Shown one piece after another: positions 16,352 through 24,025 of a stretch of 30,977 nucleotides of DNA. Where the stretch lies: the NCBI GenBank assembly GCA_963653535.1, contig CAVJWU010000016.1, positions 1 to 30,977 of the forward strand, given 5' to 3'. Made by a program: the position numbers and the translations under genes. How positions within the stretch are numbered: the stretch's first letter is position 1; each line of letters starts with the position of its first letter. This stretch comes from UBA3210 sp963653535 (GTDB lineage: Bacteria; Bacillota_I; Bacilli_A; RFN20; CAG-449). The notes beneath the pieces are model-generated. The model saw only the letters and a program-made list of their open reading frames with translations, ran no database searches and was not told the origin of the DNA.

Positions 16352-17143
16352 ATGTTAGCAAAAGAAGGATTTACAATTGATAATATAACTATTAACTATC
16401 ATACAAAGTATATTTATCAATTTGTTAAAAGATTATTTGATATTTTATCTTCTGGAACATTCTTATTAATGTTTGGTTGGTTCATAATATTACTTATGTT
16501 AATTAAATACTTAGAAGATTTGGGTTCTAAATCTTATAAGATGGAAATAAAAGAAGATGTTAATGGCGAATATACTTCTAAAGATGGTATTAAATATAGT
16601 GTTATAGTAACTAAAGATCCTAATGGTATTAAAGATAAGACAGTTCATGGAGCGATATATTCTTCGACTAGAGTAGGTAAGAATGGTAAACTTATTAAGT
16701 TCCATAAGATACGTTCGATGTGCCCAGGCGCGGAAGAAATGAAAAAACAACTTCTTGAATATAATATTAATGAAGCTGATGGCGCGGCATTTAAATTAAA
16801 GAATGATCCTAGAATTACTAAATTTGGTAAATTCTTAAGAAGGACTTCTTTAGATGAATTACCTCAAATATGGGATATATTTGTTGGTAGATTATCAGTA
16901 GTTGGTCCTAGGTCGCCCATTCCTCTAGAAGTAGAACAATATACTGATTATCAAAAACAAAGATTTCTAGTTAAAGGTGGTATATTATGTTTATGGCAAA
17001 TAGAACATAATAGGAATGATATTAAATTTGATGAATGGATTGATTTAGATTTAAAATATATCGAAAATAGATCTTTATGGTTAGATACTAAGATTTTATT
17101 TAAAGGGATTTATATGGTCTTATTTGATAGATCTGGTGAATAA
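16352..17143 (+). CDS. bacterial sugar transferase (polyprenyl-phosphate phosphoglycosyltransferase)
   Basis: Transfers a sugar-1-phosphate from a nucleotide sugar to undecaprenyl phosphate, starting a capsule, exopolysaccharide or glycoprotein glycan at the inner membrane face. The 263-residue protein has one hydrophobic segment at about 34-52, then the catalytic domain from RVGKNGKLIKFHKIRSM (107-123). The catalytic Asp-Glu dyad is D168-E169 in RRTSLDELPQ. SVVGPR (182-187) and the KQRFLVKGG...LWQI segment follow. ATG 16352 with GGAGA upstream is preferred over ATG 16313, which has no ribosome binding site. Odd: about 45 polar residues (56-100) lie between the membrane segment and the catalytic core, where relatives such as PglC and WcaJ have a short linker. 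It is solitary, with no glycosyltransferases nearby, so its pathway cannot be named. Confidence 0.88.
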   Translation: MLAKEGFTIDNITINYHTKYIYQFVKRLFDILSSGTFLLMFGWFIILLMLIKYLEDLGSKSYKMEIKEDVNGEYTSKDGIKYSVIVTKDPNGIKDKTVHGAIYSSTRVGKNGKLIKFHKIRSMCPGAEEMKKQLLEYNINEADGAAFKLKNDPRITKFGKFLRRTSLDELPQIWDIFVGRLSVVGPRSPIPLEVEQYTDYQKQRFLVKGGILCLWQIEHNRNDIKFDEWIDLDLKYIENRSLWLDTKILFKGIYMVLFDRSGE

Positions 17144-17158
17144 TAAAAAGAAATTATC

Positions 17159-17190
17159 TCCCTCAGTATAATTTACTGAGGGATTTTTTT
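17159..17190. terminator. terminator between the convergent sugar transferase and thiolase genes
   Basis: TCCCTCAGTA (17159-17168) and TACTGAGGGA (17174-17183) form a perfect 10-bp stem followed by seven T on the plus strand. The minus-strand gene ends 27 bases away, and an A-rich stretch upstream gives partial T content on the minus strand, so it may act in both directions. Confidence 0.85.
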
Positions 17191-17216
17191 ATGCTTCAAA
17201 ACAATAAAAAAGATAA

Positions 17217-18047
17217 TTACTTTTTATCGTAATTATCTAAGAAATTAATTTTCTTATCTCCATCTTTATAGCCAAGAACTTTATCTAATATTACGTTTTC
17301 TGTTGCTTTAAAAAGATTCTTTTCTACTTGTGGGTTATATTCTAATAAATCGTGGATGAGCTTTTTAGTATCAGCTCGTTTAGAGCCTCCTCCTCCGTTA
17401 TCACAAATTGCGCAATTCTCGGTGAAACGGCATGCACATTGAATAAATCTTAAGGAATGGTAATTCTTCCAAGAGATAATATCTTTTTCACGGATGAAAT
17501 ACATTGGTCTAATTACTTCCATATGGTCAACATTAGTTGATTTAAGCTTTGGTAGCATTGTTTGAAATGAACCGACGTTAAGAAGATTCATTAAAGTTGT
17601 TTCAATAACATCATCGTAATGGTGACCTAAAGCTATTTTATTACAACCCCAATCTTTTGCGATATTATATAAAGCACCTCTTCTTAATTTTGCACATAAG
17701 AAACAAGGTGATTTATCTTGTGAATTTGCAATATCAAAAATATTAGTTTCGACAATTGTCGCAGGGATCGATAATAATTCTAAATTATTTTTAATTACCT
17801 GTAGATTAATAGGATTATATCCAGGATTCATCACTAAATATTTTACTTCAAAATTAATATCGCTATGAGCGTGGTATTGCTCAAATAATTTAGCCATCAG
17901 CATAGAGTCTTTACCACCAGAGATACAGACACAAATCTTATCTCCTTCTTTAATTAATTCATAAGTAGAGATTGCTTTAACAAATTTTGAATAGAGTTTA
18001 GCTCTATATTTAGTAGTAATAGATGTAATATAAATATCGTTAGTCAT
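17217..18047 (-). CDS. TtcA-like PP-loop tRNA thiolation protein
   Basis: A 276-residue ATP pyrophosphatase of the TtcA/TtuA group, which adenylates a tRNA base and replaces oxygen with sulfur (s2C32 in TtcA). The PP-loop SGGKDS is at 43-48, the iron-sulfur CFLC motif at 115-118 (C115, C118), and GHHYDD at 141-146, all in the TtcA order. A C-terminal cysteine group follows: C204, C206, C212 and C215, the last pair matching the region of the third cluster cysteine in TtcA. Four cysteines there is more than needed. The minus-strand start at 18047 has only a purine-rich, weak ribosome binding site. It is transcribed divergently from the DUF3737 gene across a 177-base gap with a palindrome. The exact modified base is not certain, so no symbol is given. 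Confidence 0.82.
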   Translation of the reverse strand: MTNDIYITSITTKYRAKLYSKFVKAISTYELIKEGDKICVCISGGKDSMLMAKLFEQYHAHSDINFEVKYLVMNPGYNPINLQVIKNNLELLSIPATIVETNIFDIANSQDKSPCFLCAKLRRGALYNIAKDWGCNKIALGHHYDDVIETTLMNLLNVGSFQTMLPKLKSTNVDHMEVIRPMYFIREKDIISWKNYHSLRFIQCACRFTENCAICDNGGGGSKRADTKKLIHDLLEYNPQVEKNLFKATENVILDKVLGYKDGDKKINFLDNYDKK

Positions 18048-18128
18048 AATTTTCTTCTTTCAAATCCTTCTTAATATAAATAATAATAATTAGTTATTCA
18101 ATGATAATTTATAAAATTAAGAAATATG

Positions 18129-18147
18129 AGTTGACATAAAGTCAACT
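18129..18147. promoter_or_regulatory. palindromic operator candidate in the divergent intergenic region
   Basis: AGTTGAC, five bases (ATAAA), GTCAACT: perfect 7-base arms. It contains a TTGACA (18131-18136) that with TAGTAA (18153-18158) could be a plus-strand promoter. On the minus strand it falls 17 bases from a TATAAA -10 reading toward the thiolase gene. No gene end is near and no T run follows, so it is not a terminator. Symmetry at two possible -35 positions suggests a shared repressor site. Confidence 0.45.
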
Positions 18148-18171
18148 TGAGGTAGTAAACTTAATAAGCAA

Positions 18172-18200
18172 TTGAAACAAATAGTTTTAAATGATAGAAT
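18172..18200 (+). promoter_or_regulatory. promoter of the DUF3737-patB operon
   Basis: TTGAAA (18172-18177), exactly 17 bases, TAGAAT (18195-18200). The transcript would begin near 18207, a few bases before the AGGAGG ribosome binding site at 18211-18216. Confidence 0.65.
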
Positions 18201-18224
18201 ATAAAACTGCAGGAGGTTAAATTC

Positions 18225-19073
18225 ATGGAAAAAGAAATTATTGAAAATGGTTCTTTTGAAGGTGAAAGAGCTTTATTTGATATTCATGATAAAAAAATAA
18301 TATCATCGCGCTTTCATGATGGTGAATCACCATTAAAGTTCGCGCAAAATGTTGAGCTCGATAATTGTACTTTTGAATGGAAATATCCTTTATGGCATTC
18401 AAATAATATTAAAGTGACTAATTCTTCCTTCTTTACTATGAGTAGATCTGGGATTTGGTATACCAAAAATATTGAAATTAAAGATTGTATTATCGATGCA
18501 CCAAAATTATTTAGAAGATGCGATGGAGTAAATATTATTAATTCTAATTTCTCTGATGCAAGTGAGACTTTATGGAATAGTAAAAATATTAGATTAGAAC
18601 ACGTTAAAGCTAAAGGAGATTATTTAGGTTTTAACGCAGAAAACGTATATGTTAACGATTTTTATTTAGATGGTAATTATTGCTTTGATGGAGGAAAAAA
18701 CATCGTTGTTAAAAACGCGACACTTAATTCTAAAGATAGCTTTTGGAATTGCGATAATGTAGTAGTTGAAAATTCAACTATAATAGGTGAATACATTGGT
18801 TGGAATTCAAAAAACTTAGTCTTTATTAATTGCAAAATTGAATCTAATCAAGGATTTTGTTATATCGATGGACTTAAATTAGTAAATTGTGAACTTAATA
18901 ATACTGATTTATGTTTTGAATCTTGTTCGAATGTTCAAGCAGAAGTAACAAGTGTTATTGATTCAGTGAAAAACCCAATAAGCGGATATATCCATGCTTT
19001 AGGTATTAAAGAACTAATCTTAGATCCTAAATATGTTGATAAATCCAAACTAGAAATTAAGGTAGATAATTAA
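18225..19073 (+). CDS. DUF3737 family right-handed beta-helix protein
   Basis: A 282-residue protein built almost entirely of short strand-turn repeats of the type 'NxxVxNSxI', spaced about 19-22 residues apart from residue 40 to 230, which folds as a parallel beta-helix. I recognise the opening (EIIENGSFEGERALF) and the repeated 'LWxSxNI', 'IGWNSKNL' and 'CDGVNII' elements as DUF3737. No signal peptide or membrane segment is visible, so it should be cytoplasmic. No catalytic residues are known for the family, and its function is undetermined. AGGAGG precedes ATG 18225. The MalY/PatB aminotransferase begins one base after its stop, and this pairing is one I recall from other Firmicutes and Bacteroidetes, suggesting a shared task. 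Confidence 0.85.
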   Translation: MEKEIIENGSFEGERALFDIHDKKIISSRFHDGESPLKFAQNVELDNCTFEWKYPLWHSNNIKVTNSSFFTMSRSGIWYTKNIEIKDCIIDAPKLFRRCDGVNIINSNFSDASETLWNSKNIRLEHVKAKGDYLGFNAENVYVNDFYLDGNYCFDGGKNIVVKNATLNSKDSFWNCDNVVVENSTIIGEYIGWNSKNLVFINCKIESNQGFCYIDGLKLVNCELNNTDLCFESCSNVQAEVTSVIDSVKNPISGYIHALGIKELILDPKYVDKSKLEIKVDN

Positions 19074-19074
19074 T

Positions 19075-20238
19075 ATGAAATATAATTTTGATGAAATAGC
19101 AAAAAGAGAAAATACATATTCACTCAAATATGATGATGTAAAAGTAGAATCACCAATGTGGGTGGCAGATATGGATTTTAAAACTTATCCTGGAGTAATA
19201 AAAGCGATTGAAGAAAGAACTAAAATTGGTGCTTATGGATATTCTATTATTCCAGATGAATATTTTGATACTATTATTTCTTGGTGGAGAAGAAGACATA
19301 ATGTTATTTTTGAAAAAGAATGGATGATATTTTCTTCCGGAGTAGTTTGTTCTTTATCTTCGATTGTTCGTAAATTAACTTCAGTAGGAGAAAATGTTCT
19401 TATTCAATCTCCATGTTATAATATTTTTTATAATTCTATTATTAATAATGGTAGAAACATCGTATCAAGTGATTTAGTTTATGAAAATGGTGAATATCAT
19501 ATTGATTTTGATGATTTAGATAAAAAGTTAGCTAATCCACAGACAAGTATGATGATTCTTTGTAATCCACATAATCCTATCGGTAAAATTTGGTCTAAAG
19601 AAGAATTAGAAAAAATAGGCTTTTTAGCTAAAAAACATGATGTAATTGTCGTATCTGATGAAATTCATTGTGACTTTGTTTCTCCTACATTACATTATGT
19701 ACCTTTCTACAGCGTTAACGAAACAAATAGAGAAATCTCTATTACCTTAGTTAGCCCTGGAAAAACATTTAATTTAGCAGGATTACATACTTCTTGTGCA
19801 ATAGTAAAAAATCCATATCTAAGACATAAGGTTTGGAGAGGATTAAATACTGATGAAGTCGCAGAGCCTAATTTCTTCGCGATTGCTTCTTCTATTGCTG
19901 CTTATAAAGATGGTGATGAATGGGTTGATGAATTAAATGAATATATCTATGAGAACAAGAAAATATTTACTGAAATGTTAAATAAAGAAGTTCCTTTTAT
20001 TCATGTAGTTCCTTCAAATGCGACATATTTATTATGGATTGATATATCTTCTTTACATCTTACTAGCGAACCTTTTAGCCAATATCTTTTAGAAAATTTT
20101 AGTTTAAGAGTTTCAGATGGAAAAGAATATGGTAGTAATGGCGATAATTTTATTCGTGTAAATTTAGCGACAAATAAAGAAAACATTATTAAAGGCGCGA
20201 ATAAATTAATACAAGCTATTTTGAAGCTACATGAATAA
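19075..20238 (+). CDS. MalY/PatB-type PLP-dependent C-S lyase / aminotransferase
   Basis: A 387-residue fold-type I PLP enzyme of the MalY/PatB group, usually a cystathionine beta-lyase that releases homocysteine, pyruvate and ammonia, or an aminotransferase. N-terminal PMWVADMDF (27-35) is the group's diagnostic motif. The PLP site shows NPHNPIG (164-170), D195 in SDEIHCDF, and the Schiff-base lysine K230 in SPGKTFNLAGL. The C-terminus has the substrate-carboxylate arginine in FIRVNLA. Length is standard. It is the second gene of the DUF3737 operon and is closed by a long hairpin terminator. Substrate cannot be decided from sequence, because this family also contains maltose-regulator and aromatic aminotransferase members. 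Confidence 0.9.
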   Translation: MKYNFDEIAKRENTYSLKYDDVKVESPMWVADMDFKTYPGVIKAIEERTKIGAYGYSIIPDEYFDTIISWWRRRHNVIFEKEWMIFSSGVVCSLSSIVRKLTSVGENVLIQSPCYNIFYNSIINNGRNIVSSDLVYENGEYHIDFDDLDKKLANPQTSMMILCNPHNPIGKIWSKEELEKIGFLAKKHDVIVVSDEIHCDFVSPTLHYVPFYSVNETNREISITLVSPGKTFNLAGLHTSCAIVKNPYLRHKVWRGLNTDEVAEPNFFAIASSIAAYKDGDEWVDELNEYIYENKKIFTEMLNKEVPFIHVVPSNATYLLWIDISSLHLTSEPFSQYLLENFSLRVSDGKEYGSNGDNFIRVNLATNKENIIKGANKLIQAILKLHE

Positions 20239-20268
20239 CATATAAATATTTAGTTAAATAAAATAAAT

Positions 20269-20329
20269 GAGATTAACTTCATTAGTTTATTCGATTTATA
20301 TCGGTAAGCTAATGGTTAATCTCTTTTTT
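20269..20329 (+). terminator. long nested hairpin terminator after patB
   Basis: The outer stem GAGATTAAC/GTTAATCTC (20269-20277 with 20315-20323) continues inward as CATTAG/CTAATG, TTA/TAA and CGAT/ATCG around a TTAT loop, with only small bulges, and is followed by six T. It is about twice the length of the other terminators here. Confidence 0.85.
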
Positions 20330-20397
20330 ATTAACTAGGAAATTTATATAATTACTAAATTAAAAAAATAATAGTTTTTAAAAAATATAAAAATATT

Positions 20398-20403
20398 TAT
20401 AAT
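20398..20403 (+). promoter_or_regulatory. candidate -10 before the membrane protein operon
   Basis: TATAAT ends 19 bases before ATG 20423. The -35 position holds only TTTTTA. As before the GH32 gene, it implies a very short leader with the GAGG ribosome binding site (20413-20416) near the transcript start. Confidence 0.35.
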
Positions 20404-20422
20404 ATAAAAGAAGAGGTTGTTT

Positions 20423-21472
20423 ATGAAGAAAACTAATGATAATGATCGTAAAAATGAATTAATAAAAAAATATTATGATATGGATGAAGAAGGTAAAGTT
20501 TTATATCTTTATTATGATTTTAATCATATAAGTGAACTTTATGATAATTATTCACCTAAAGAAAAGAATAATTTATTTTGTTCTGATGTAACGGAAAAGA
20601 TATCTAATTCAATTGATAATATTCCATTAAATTACAAAGTTAAAATTATTTTTGAAGTGGATGCCATAACTAAAGATGAAGCGAAGAAATTAGTTGAATC
20701 TTTTAATGATTCAATTGAATTATCATTATATTTTGCACGTGGAGTAAAACAAAAAAGACAACTTTCTGCTGCATTATTAATTTTAGTTGGAATTACGCTT
20801 ATCTTCATATTAACAGTATTAAAATCTACTGGTGTATTAGAAAATGAATTACAAAAAGATGTAGGAACAGAAGTAGTTGATATTGTTGCTTGGGTTTTTA
20901 TTTGGGAGGCGACAACTTTATTATTCTTAGAAAGACCAAAAGAATATAAATATTCGTTTCAAATGAAAAATAGGGTAAGTGAAATTGAAGTCATTGAAAA
21001 AACAAGCCAAGAACAATTGATTAAAGAAGAATCTAAGTCAATCTTTAAAGATCTTATTAATGAAACGAAAATAAAAAGATTTGCGAAAGTGAGTTTATTA
21101 GGCTCTTCTATTGGTTTTATTTTCTTAGTTTTCTATAATTCATATGCATTTATCGCTGATTTAAATAACTATCTTAAAGGAGATGAAATTTCCACGAAAA
21201 ATGTAATTACAATAATTATCGCTTATTTGATTGTTGTTACGGTAAATCTTCTTGCAGGAATTTCTGGAGTACATAAATATTTAGATAAGAAAACTAAGGT
21301 TGCAAAGTTTTCTACCATCTATTCGATTTTCTTATTTATAATTATCGTCATTGATATCGTCTCTTATTGCATGGGTAACAATCATATGGGAGTCTTTGGA
21401 TTTATTTGTTCATTTATCATTCAACTTCTTTATGTAACTGGATGTATGATCGATTATTTTGTGAAAGAGTAA
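20423..21472 (+). CDS. multi-pass membrane protein of unknown function
   Basis: I do not recognise this 349-residue protein. It has a soluble, charged N-terminal region (about 1-113), then two membrane segments (about 115-133 and 151-169), a charged amphipathic middle part (about 171-220, rich in Glu and Lys), and four more segments (about 222-244, 261-281, 297-316, 323-344). The second helix ends in WEATTLLFLERPKEY, which may be a family signature. There is no signal peptide and no known enzyme motif. ATG 20423 with AAGAGG 6 bases upstream is chosen over an in-frame TTG at 20417. The fumarase alpha gene starts 4 bases after its stop, so it heads a four-carbon acid operon. A transport or sensory role for C4-acids is a guess from position; it does not resemble DcuB, DctA or CitT-type carriers. 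Confidence 0.7.
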   Translation: MKKTNDNDRKNELIKKYYDMDEEGKVLYLYYDFNHISELYDNYSPKEKNNLFCSDVTEKISNSIDNIPLNYKVKIIFEVDAITKDEAKKLVESFNDSIELSLYFARGVKQKRQLSAALLILVGITLIFILTVLKSTGVLENELQKDVGTEVVDIVAWVFIWEATTLLFLERPKEYKYSFQMKNRVSEIEVIEKTSQEQLIKEESKSIFKDLINETKIKRFAKVSLLGSSIGFIFLVFYNSYAFIADLNNYLKGDEISTKNVITIIIAYLIVVTVNLLAGISGVHKYLDKKTKVAKFSTIYSIFLFIIIVIDIVSYCMGNNHMGVFGFICSFIIQLLYVTGCMIDYFVKE

Positions 21473-21476
21473 TTAT

Positions 21477-22313
21477 ATGAAAGAAATTAAAATTGAAGAT
21501 ATTATTGTTAAAGTAAAAGATGCTCTTATTGATGCTTGTATTAACGTTGATGAGACATTATTAAAATATTTAAAGAAAGCTAAAGATAATGAAAGTGGTT
21601 TAGGAAAAGAAATCTTAGATCAAATCATTGAAAACGATCTTTTAGCGAATTCAATCCATTTACCAATTTGCCAAGATACAGGAATTGTTGTTATGTTTGT
21701 CGAATTAGGTAATGAAGTTTATATTAACGGTGATTTAAATTACGCGCTTAATGAAGGAGTTCGTTTAGCTTATAAAGAAGGATATCTAAGAAAATCTACG
21801 CTTAATAATCCCATAGATCGAATTAATACCCTTGATAATTTACCTCCAATTGTTCATGTGAAAACGTGTGTTGGAAATTCTTTAAAAATTAAAATATGTC
21901 CTAAAGGGGCAGGAAGTGAGAATATGTCACGTTTAAAAATGCTTAGTCCAAGTGAAGGAGTTCAAGGCGTTAAAGATTTTGTTCTTGAAACGGTGCGTCT
22001 TGCTGGAGGAAGAGCTTGTCCACCTTTAATTGTTGGAGTTGGTATTGGAGGAACGTTAGAAAAATGTGCGTGTATCGCTAAAGAAGCATTACTTAGACCG
22101 ATAGAAGATGAAAGCGAAATTGAAAGTGCTCGTAAACTTGAAAAAGAATTACTAGAAGAAATTAATGCTTTAAATATAGGTCCAATGGGATTAAAAGGGA
22201 AAACTACCGCTTTATCAGTAAAGGTTAATCTATTTCCTTGTCACATTGCTTCTTTACCAGTATGTGTTAATTTACAATGTCATGTTTCACGTCATAAGGA
22301 GATTATTTTATGA
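21477..22313 (+). CDS. fumarate hydratase class I, alpha subunit (TtdA/FumA N-terminal type)
   Basis: With the next gene this forms an oxygen-sensitive [4Fe-4S] hydro-lyase converting fumarate and L-malate; L(+)-tartrate dehydratase is the closest alternative. The 278-residue protein carries cluster cysteines C65 (HLPICQDTG) and C181 (RACPPLIVGVGIGG), with a third expected in the cysteine-rich end (PCHIASLPVCVNLQCH). SENMSRLKML near 147-156 is also typical. The start follows the membrane protein by 4 bases, and the end overlaps the beta subunit by 4 bases (ATGA). The malic enzyme downstream favours fumarase over tartrate dehydratase. Its TGA stop is one sign that TGA is not tryptophan in this organism. 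Confidence 0.9.
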   Translation: MKEIKIEDIIVKVKDALIDACINVDETLLKYLKKAKDNESGLGKEILDQIIENDLLANSIHLPICQDTGIVVMFVELGNEVYINGDLNYALNEGVRLAYKEGYLRKSTLNNPIDRINTLDNLPPIVHVKTCVGNSLKIKICPKGAGSENMSRLKMLSPSEGVQGVKDFVLETVRLAGGRACPPLIVGVGIGGTLEKCACIAKEALLRPIEDESEIESARKLEKELLEEINALNIGPMGLKGKTTALSVKVNLFPCHIASLPVCVNLQCHVSRHKEIIL

Positions 22314-22828
22314 TTATAAATTATCCTCTTGAAGAAGAAAAATTAAAGTCTTTAAAAGTAGGTGATGTAGTGAGCTTTAATGGAGAACTTTTTACTGCAC
22401 GAGATGCGGCCCATGCTCGACTAAATAAATTATTTTTAGAAAATAAAGAACTTCCAGTTAATTTAAATAATGCATTTATTTATTATGCTGGTCCTACTCC
22501 TACTCCACCCGGAAGAATTGTTGGTTCCATTGGTCCAACTACTTCTTCGCGAATGGATGCTTATGCTTCATTAATGGCTTCTATCGGCGTAAGAGGAACA
22601 ATTGGAAAAGGTCCTCGCGATAAAAAATGCATTGATATTTATAAAAAGAATCATATTATGTATTTTGTTGTTACCGGTGGATGTGGAGCGTTAATCGCTC
22701 AAAGCGTAAAAGAATACGTTGAATTAGCTTTCTTTGATTTAGGCCCTGAATCGATTAAAAGATTAAAAGTAGAAAATTTTAAAATGATAGTTGCTTTAGA
22801 TTATAACGGTAATTATCTATTTGAATAG
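22310..22828 (+). CDS. fumarate hydratase class I, beta subunit (TtdB/FumA C-terminal type)
   Basis: The 172-residue partner of the alpha subunit, equivalent to the C-terminal domain of one-chain class I fumarases. YYAGPTPTPPGRIVGSIGPTTSSRMD is the conserved swivelling-domain core, followed by IGKGPRD, and VTGGCGALIAQSVK near residues 124-137. Length is typical for the split form (about 180). ATG 22310 overlaps the alpha stop as ATGA and has AAGGAG upstream within the alpha gene, which should couple translation and give equal amounts of the two chains. Malic enzyme follows after 11 bases. Confidence 0.9.
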   Translation: MIINYPLEEEKLKSLKVGDVVSFNGELFTARDAAHARLNKLFLENKELPVNLNNAFIYYAGPTPTPPGRIVGSIGPTTSSRMDAYASLMASIGVRGTIGKGPRDKKCIDIYKKNHIMYFVVTGGCGALIAQSVKEYVELAFFDLGPESIKRLKVENFKMIVALDYNGNYLFE

Positions 22829-22839
22829 GAAGAGGTTAT

Positions 22840-24024
22840 ATGGATATAAAAGAAGAATCATTAAAATTACATGAAGAAAATAAAGGTAAATTTGGTACTT
22901 ACTCAAAAGTAAAAATTGAAAACGCTCATGATTTATCTCTTGCGTATACTCCTGGAGTAAGTTATGCATGTAAAGAAATTGAAAAAGATGTTAATAACGT
23001 CTATAAATATACTTCTAAAGGTAATATAGTCGCAGTTATTACCGATGGTTCAGCTGTTTTAGGTTTAGGTAATATTGGACCATATGCTGGCCTTCCTGTT
23101 ATGGAAGGAAAATCTATTTTACTAAAAGAACTCGCGGGAATTGATTCGTTTCCATTATGTTTAAAAACGCAAGACGTTGAAGAAATTATTAGAACTTGTA
23201 AGATTCTTGAACCAAGTTTAGGAGCGATTAATTTAGAAGATATTTCTGCCCCTCGTTGCGTTACTATTGAAAGAAGATTAATTAAAGAAATGGATATACC
23301 AGTATTTCATGATGATCAACATGGTACTTCTATTGTAGTTGCCGCGGCTTTTATTAATATCGCTCGTTTAACTAAAAGAGATCTTTCTAAGATGAGAGTA
23401 GTTATGTCAGGAACAGGCGCGGCTGGAAGTATGGTCGCGAGAATGCTTAAAAAAATCGGCGTTGGTGAAATTAATGCTTATAACATCACTGGGGTTATCA
23501 CTAAAGAAAAATATGATAGTTACGATTTCTTAATTAAAGAACAATTAGATGAAGGAATATATTCTTCTCCTAGTAGAAATGAAACTACTTTATCGGAACT
23601 TTTAGTAGGAGCTGATGCGTTTATCGGTTTAAGCGCACCTAATTTAGTTTCCAAAGATGATGTTAGACATATGGCGAAAGACCCAATAGTCTTTGCTATG
23701 GCTAATCCTAATCCAGAAATTAATTATAATGATGCAAAAGAAGCAGGTGCTTATATTGTTGGTTCTGGTAGAAGTGATTATCCTAACCAAATCAATAATA
23801 TTTTAGCTTTCCCTGGTATCTTTAAAGGTGCGTTAGAGAGTCGCGCAAGATGTATTAATGAAGAGATGAAACTCGCAGCAAGTAAAGCCATTGCTTATTT
23901 AATTAAAGATGAAGAATTATCTCCTGATTATATTATTCCTAGCCCATTTGATAAACGTGTAGTTAAAGAAGTAGCAAAAGAAGTATCTCTTGCTGCTAGA
24001 GAAACAGGAGTAGCAAGAATATAA
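22840..24024 (+). CDS. malic enzyme (malate dehydrogenase, decarboxylating)
   Basis: Oxidatively decarboxylates L-malate to pyruvate and CO2 with NAD+ or NADP+. The 394-residue short bacterial form has the catalytic tyrosine Y36 in LAYTPGVSYACKEI, lysine K91 in MEGKSILLK, metal ligands E133-D134 in NLEDISAPRC and D158/D159 in FHDDQHGTS, and a Rossmann motif VVMSGTGAAGS near 186-196. Cofactor choice cannot be read safely. AGGAAGAGG in the end of the beta subunit gene serves its ATG. With fumarase it makes a two-step route from fumarate to pyruvate. Fumarate is released in purine and arginine synthesis or taken up, so the operon may recycle it or dispose of C4-acids. Confidence 0.94.
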   Translation: MDIKEESLKLHEENKGKFGTYSKVKIENAHDLSLAYTPGVSYACKEIEKDVNNVYKYTSKGNIVAVITDGSAVLGLGNIGPYAGLPVMEGKSILLKELAGIDSFPLCLKTQDVEEIIRTCKILEPSLGAINLEDISAPRCVTIERRLIKEMDIPVFHDDQHGTSIVVAAAFINIARLTKRDLSKMRVVMSGTGAAGSMVARMLKKIGVGEINAYNITGVITKEKYDSYDFLIKEQLDEGIYSSPSRNETTLSELLVGADAFIGLSAPNLVSKDDVRHMAKDPIVFAMANPNPEINYNDAKEAGAYIVGSGRSDYPNQINNILAFPGIFKGALESRARCINEEMKLAASKAIAYLIKDEELSPDYIIPSPFDKRVVKEVAKEVSLAARETGVARI

Positions 24025-24025
24025 T

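Noticed and set aside
21477..22313. Mycoplasma code (TGA as tryptophan)
   Set aside because: The fumarase alpha gene ends with TGA overlapping the next start as ATGA, and tryptophans in clear genes such as oleate hydratase are TGG.
22834..24024. Phosphate acetyltransferase-fused malic enzyme
   Set aside because: The protein ends at 394 residues with no phosphotransacetylase domain.
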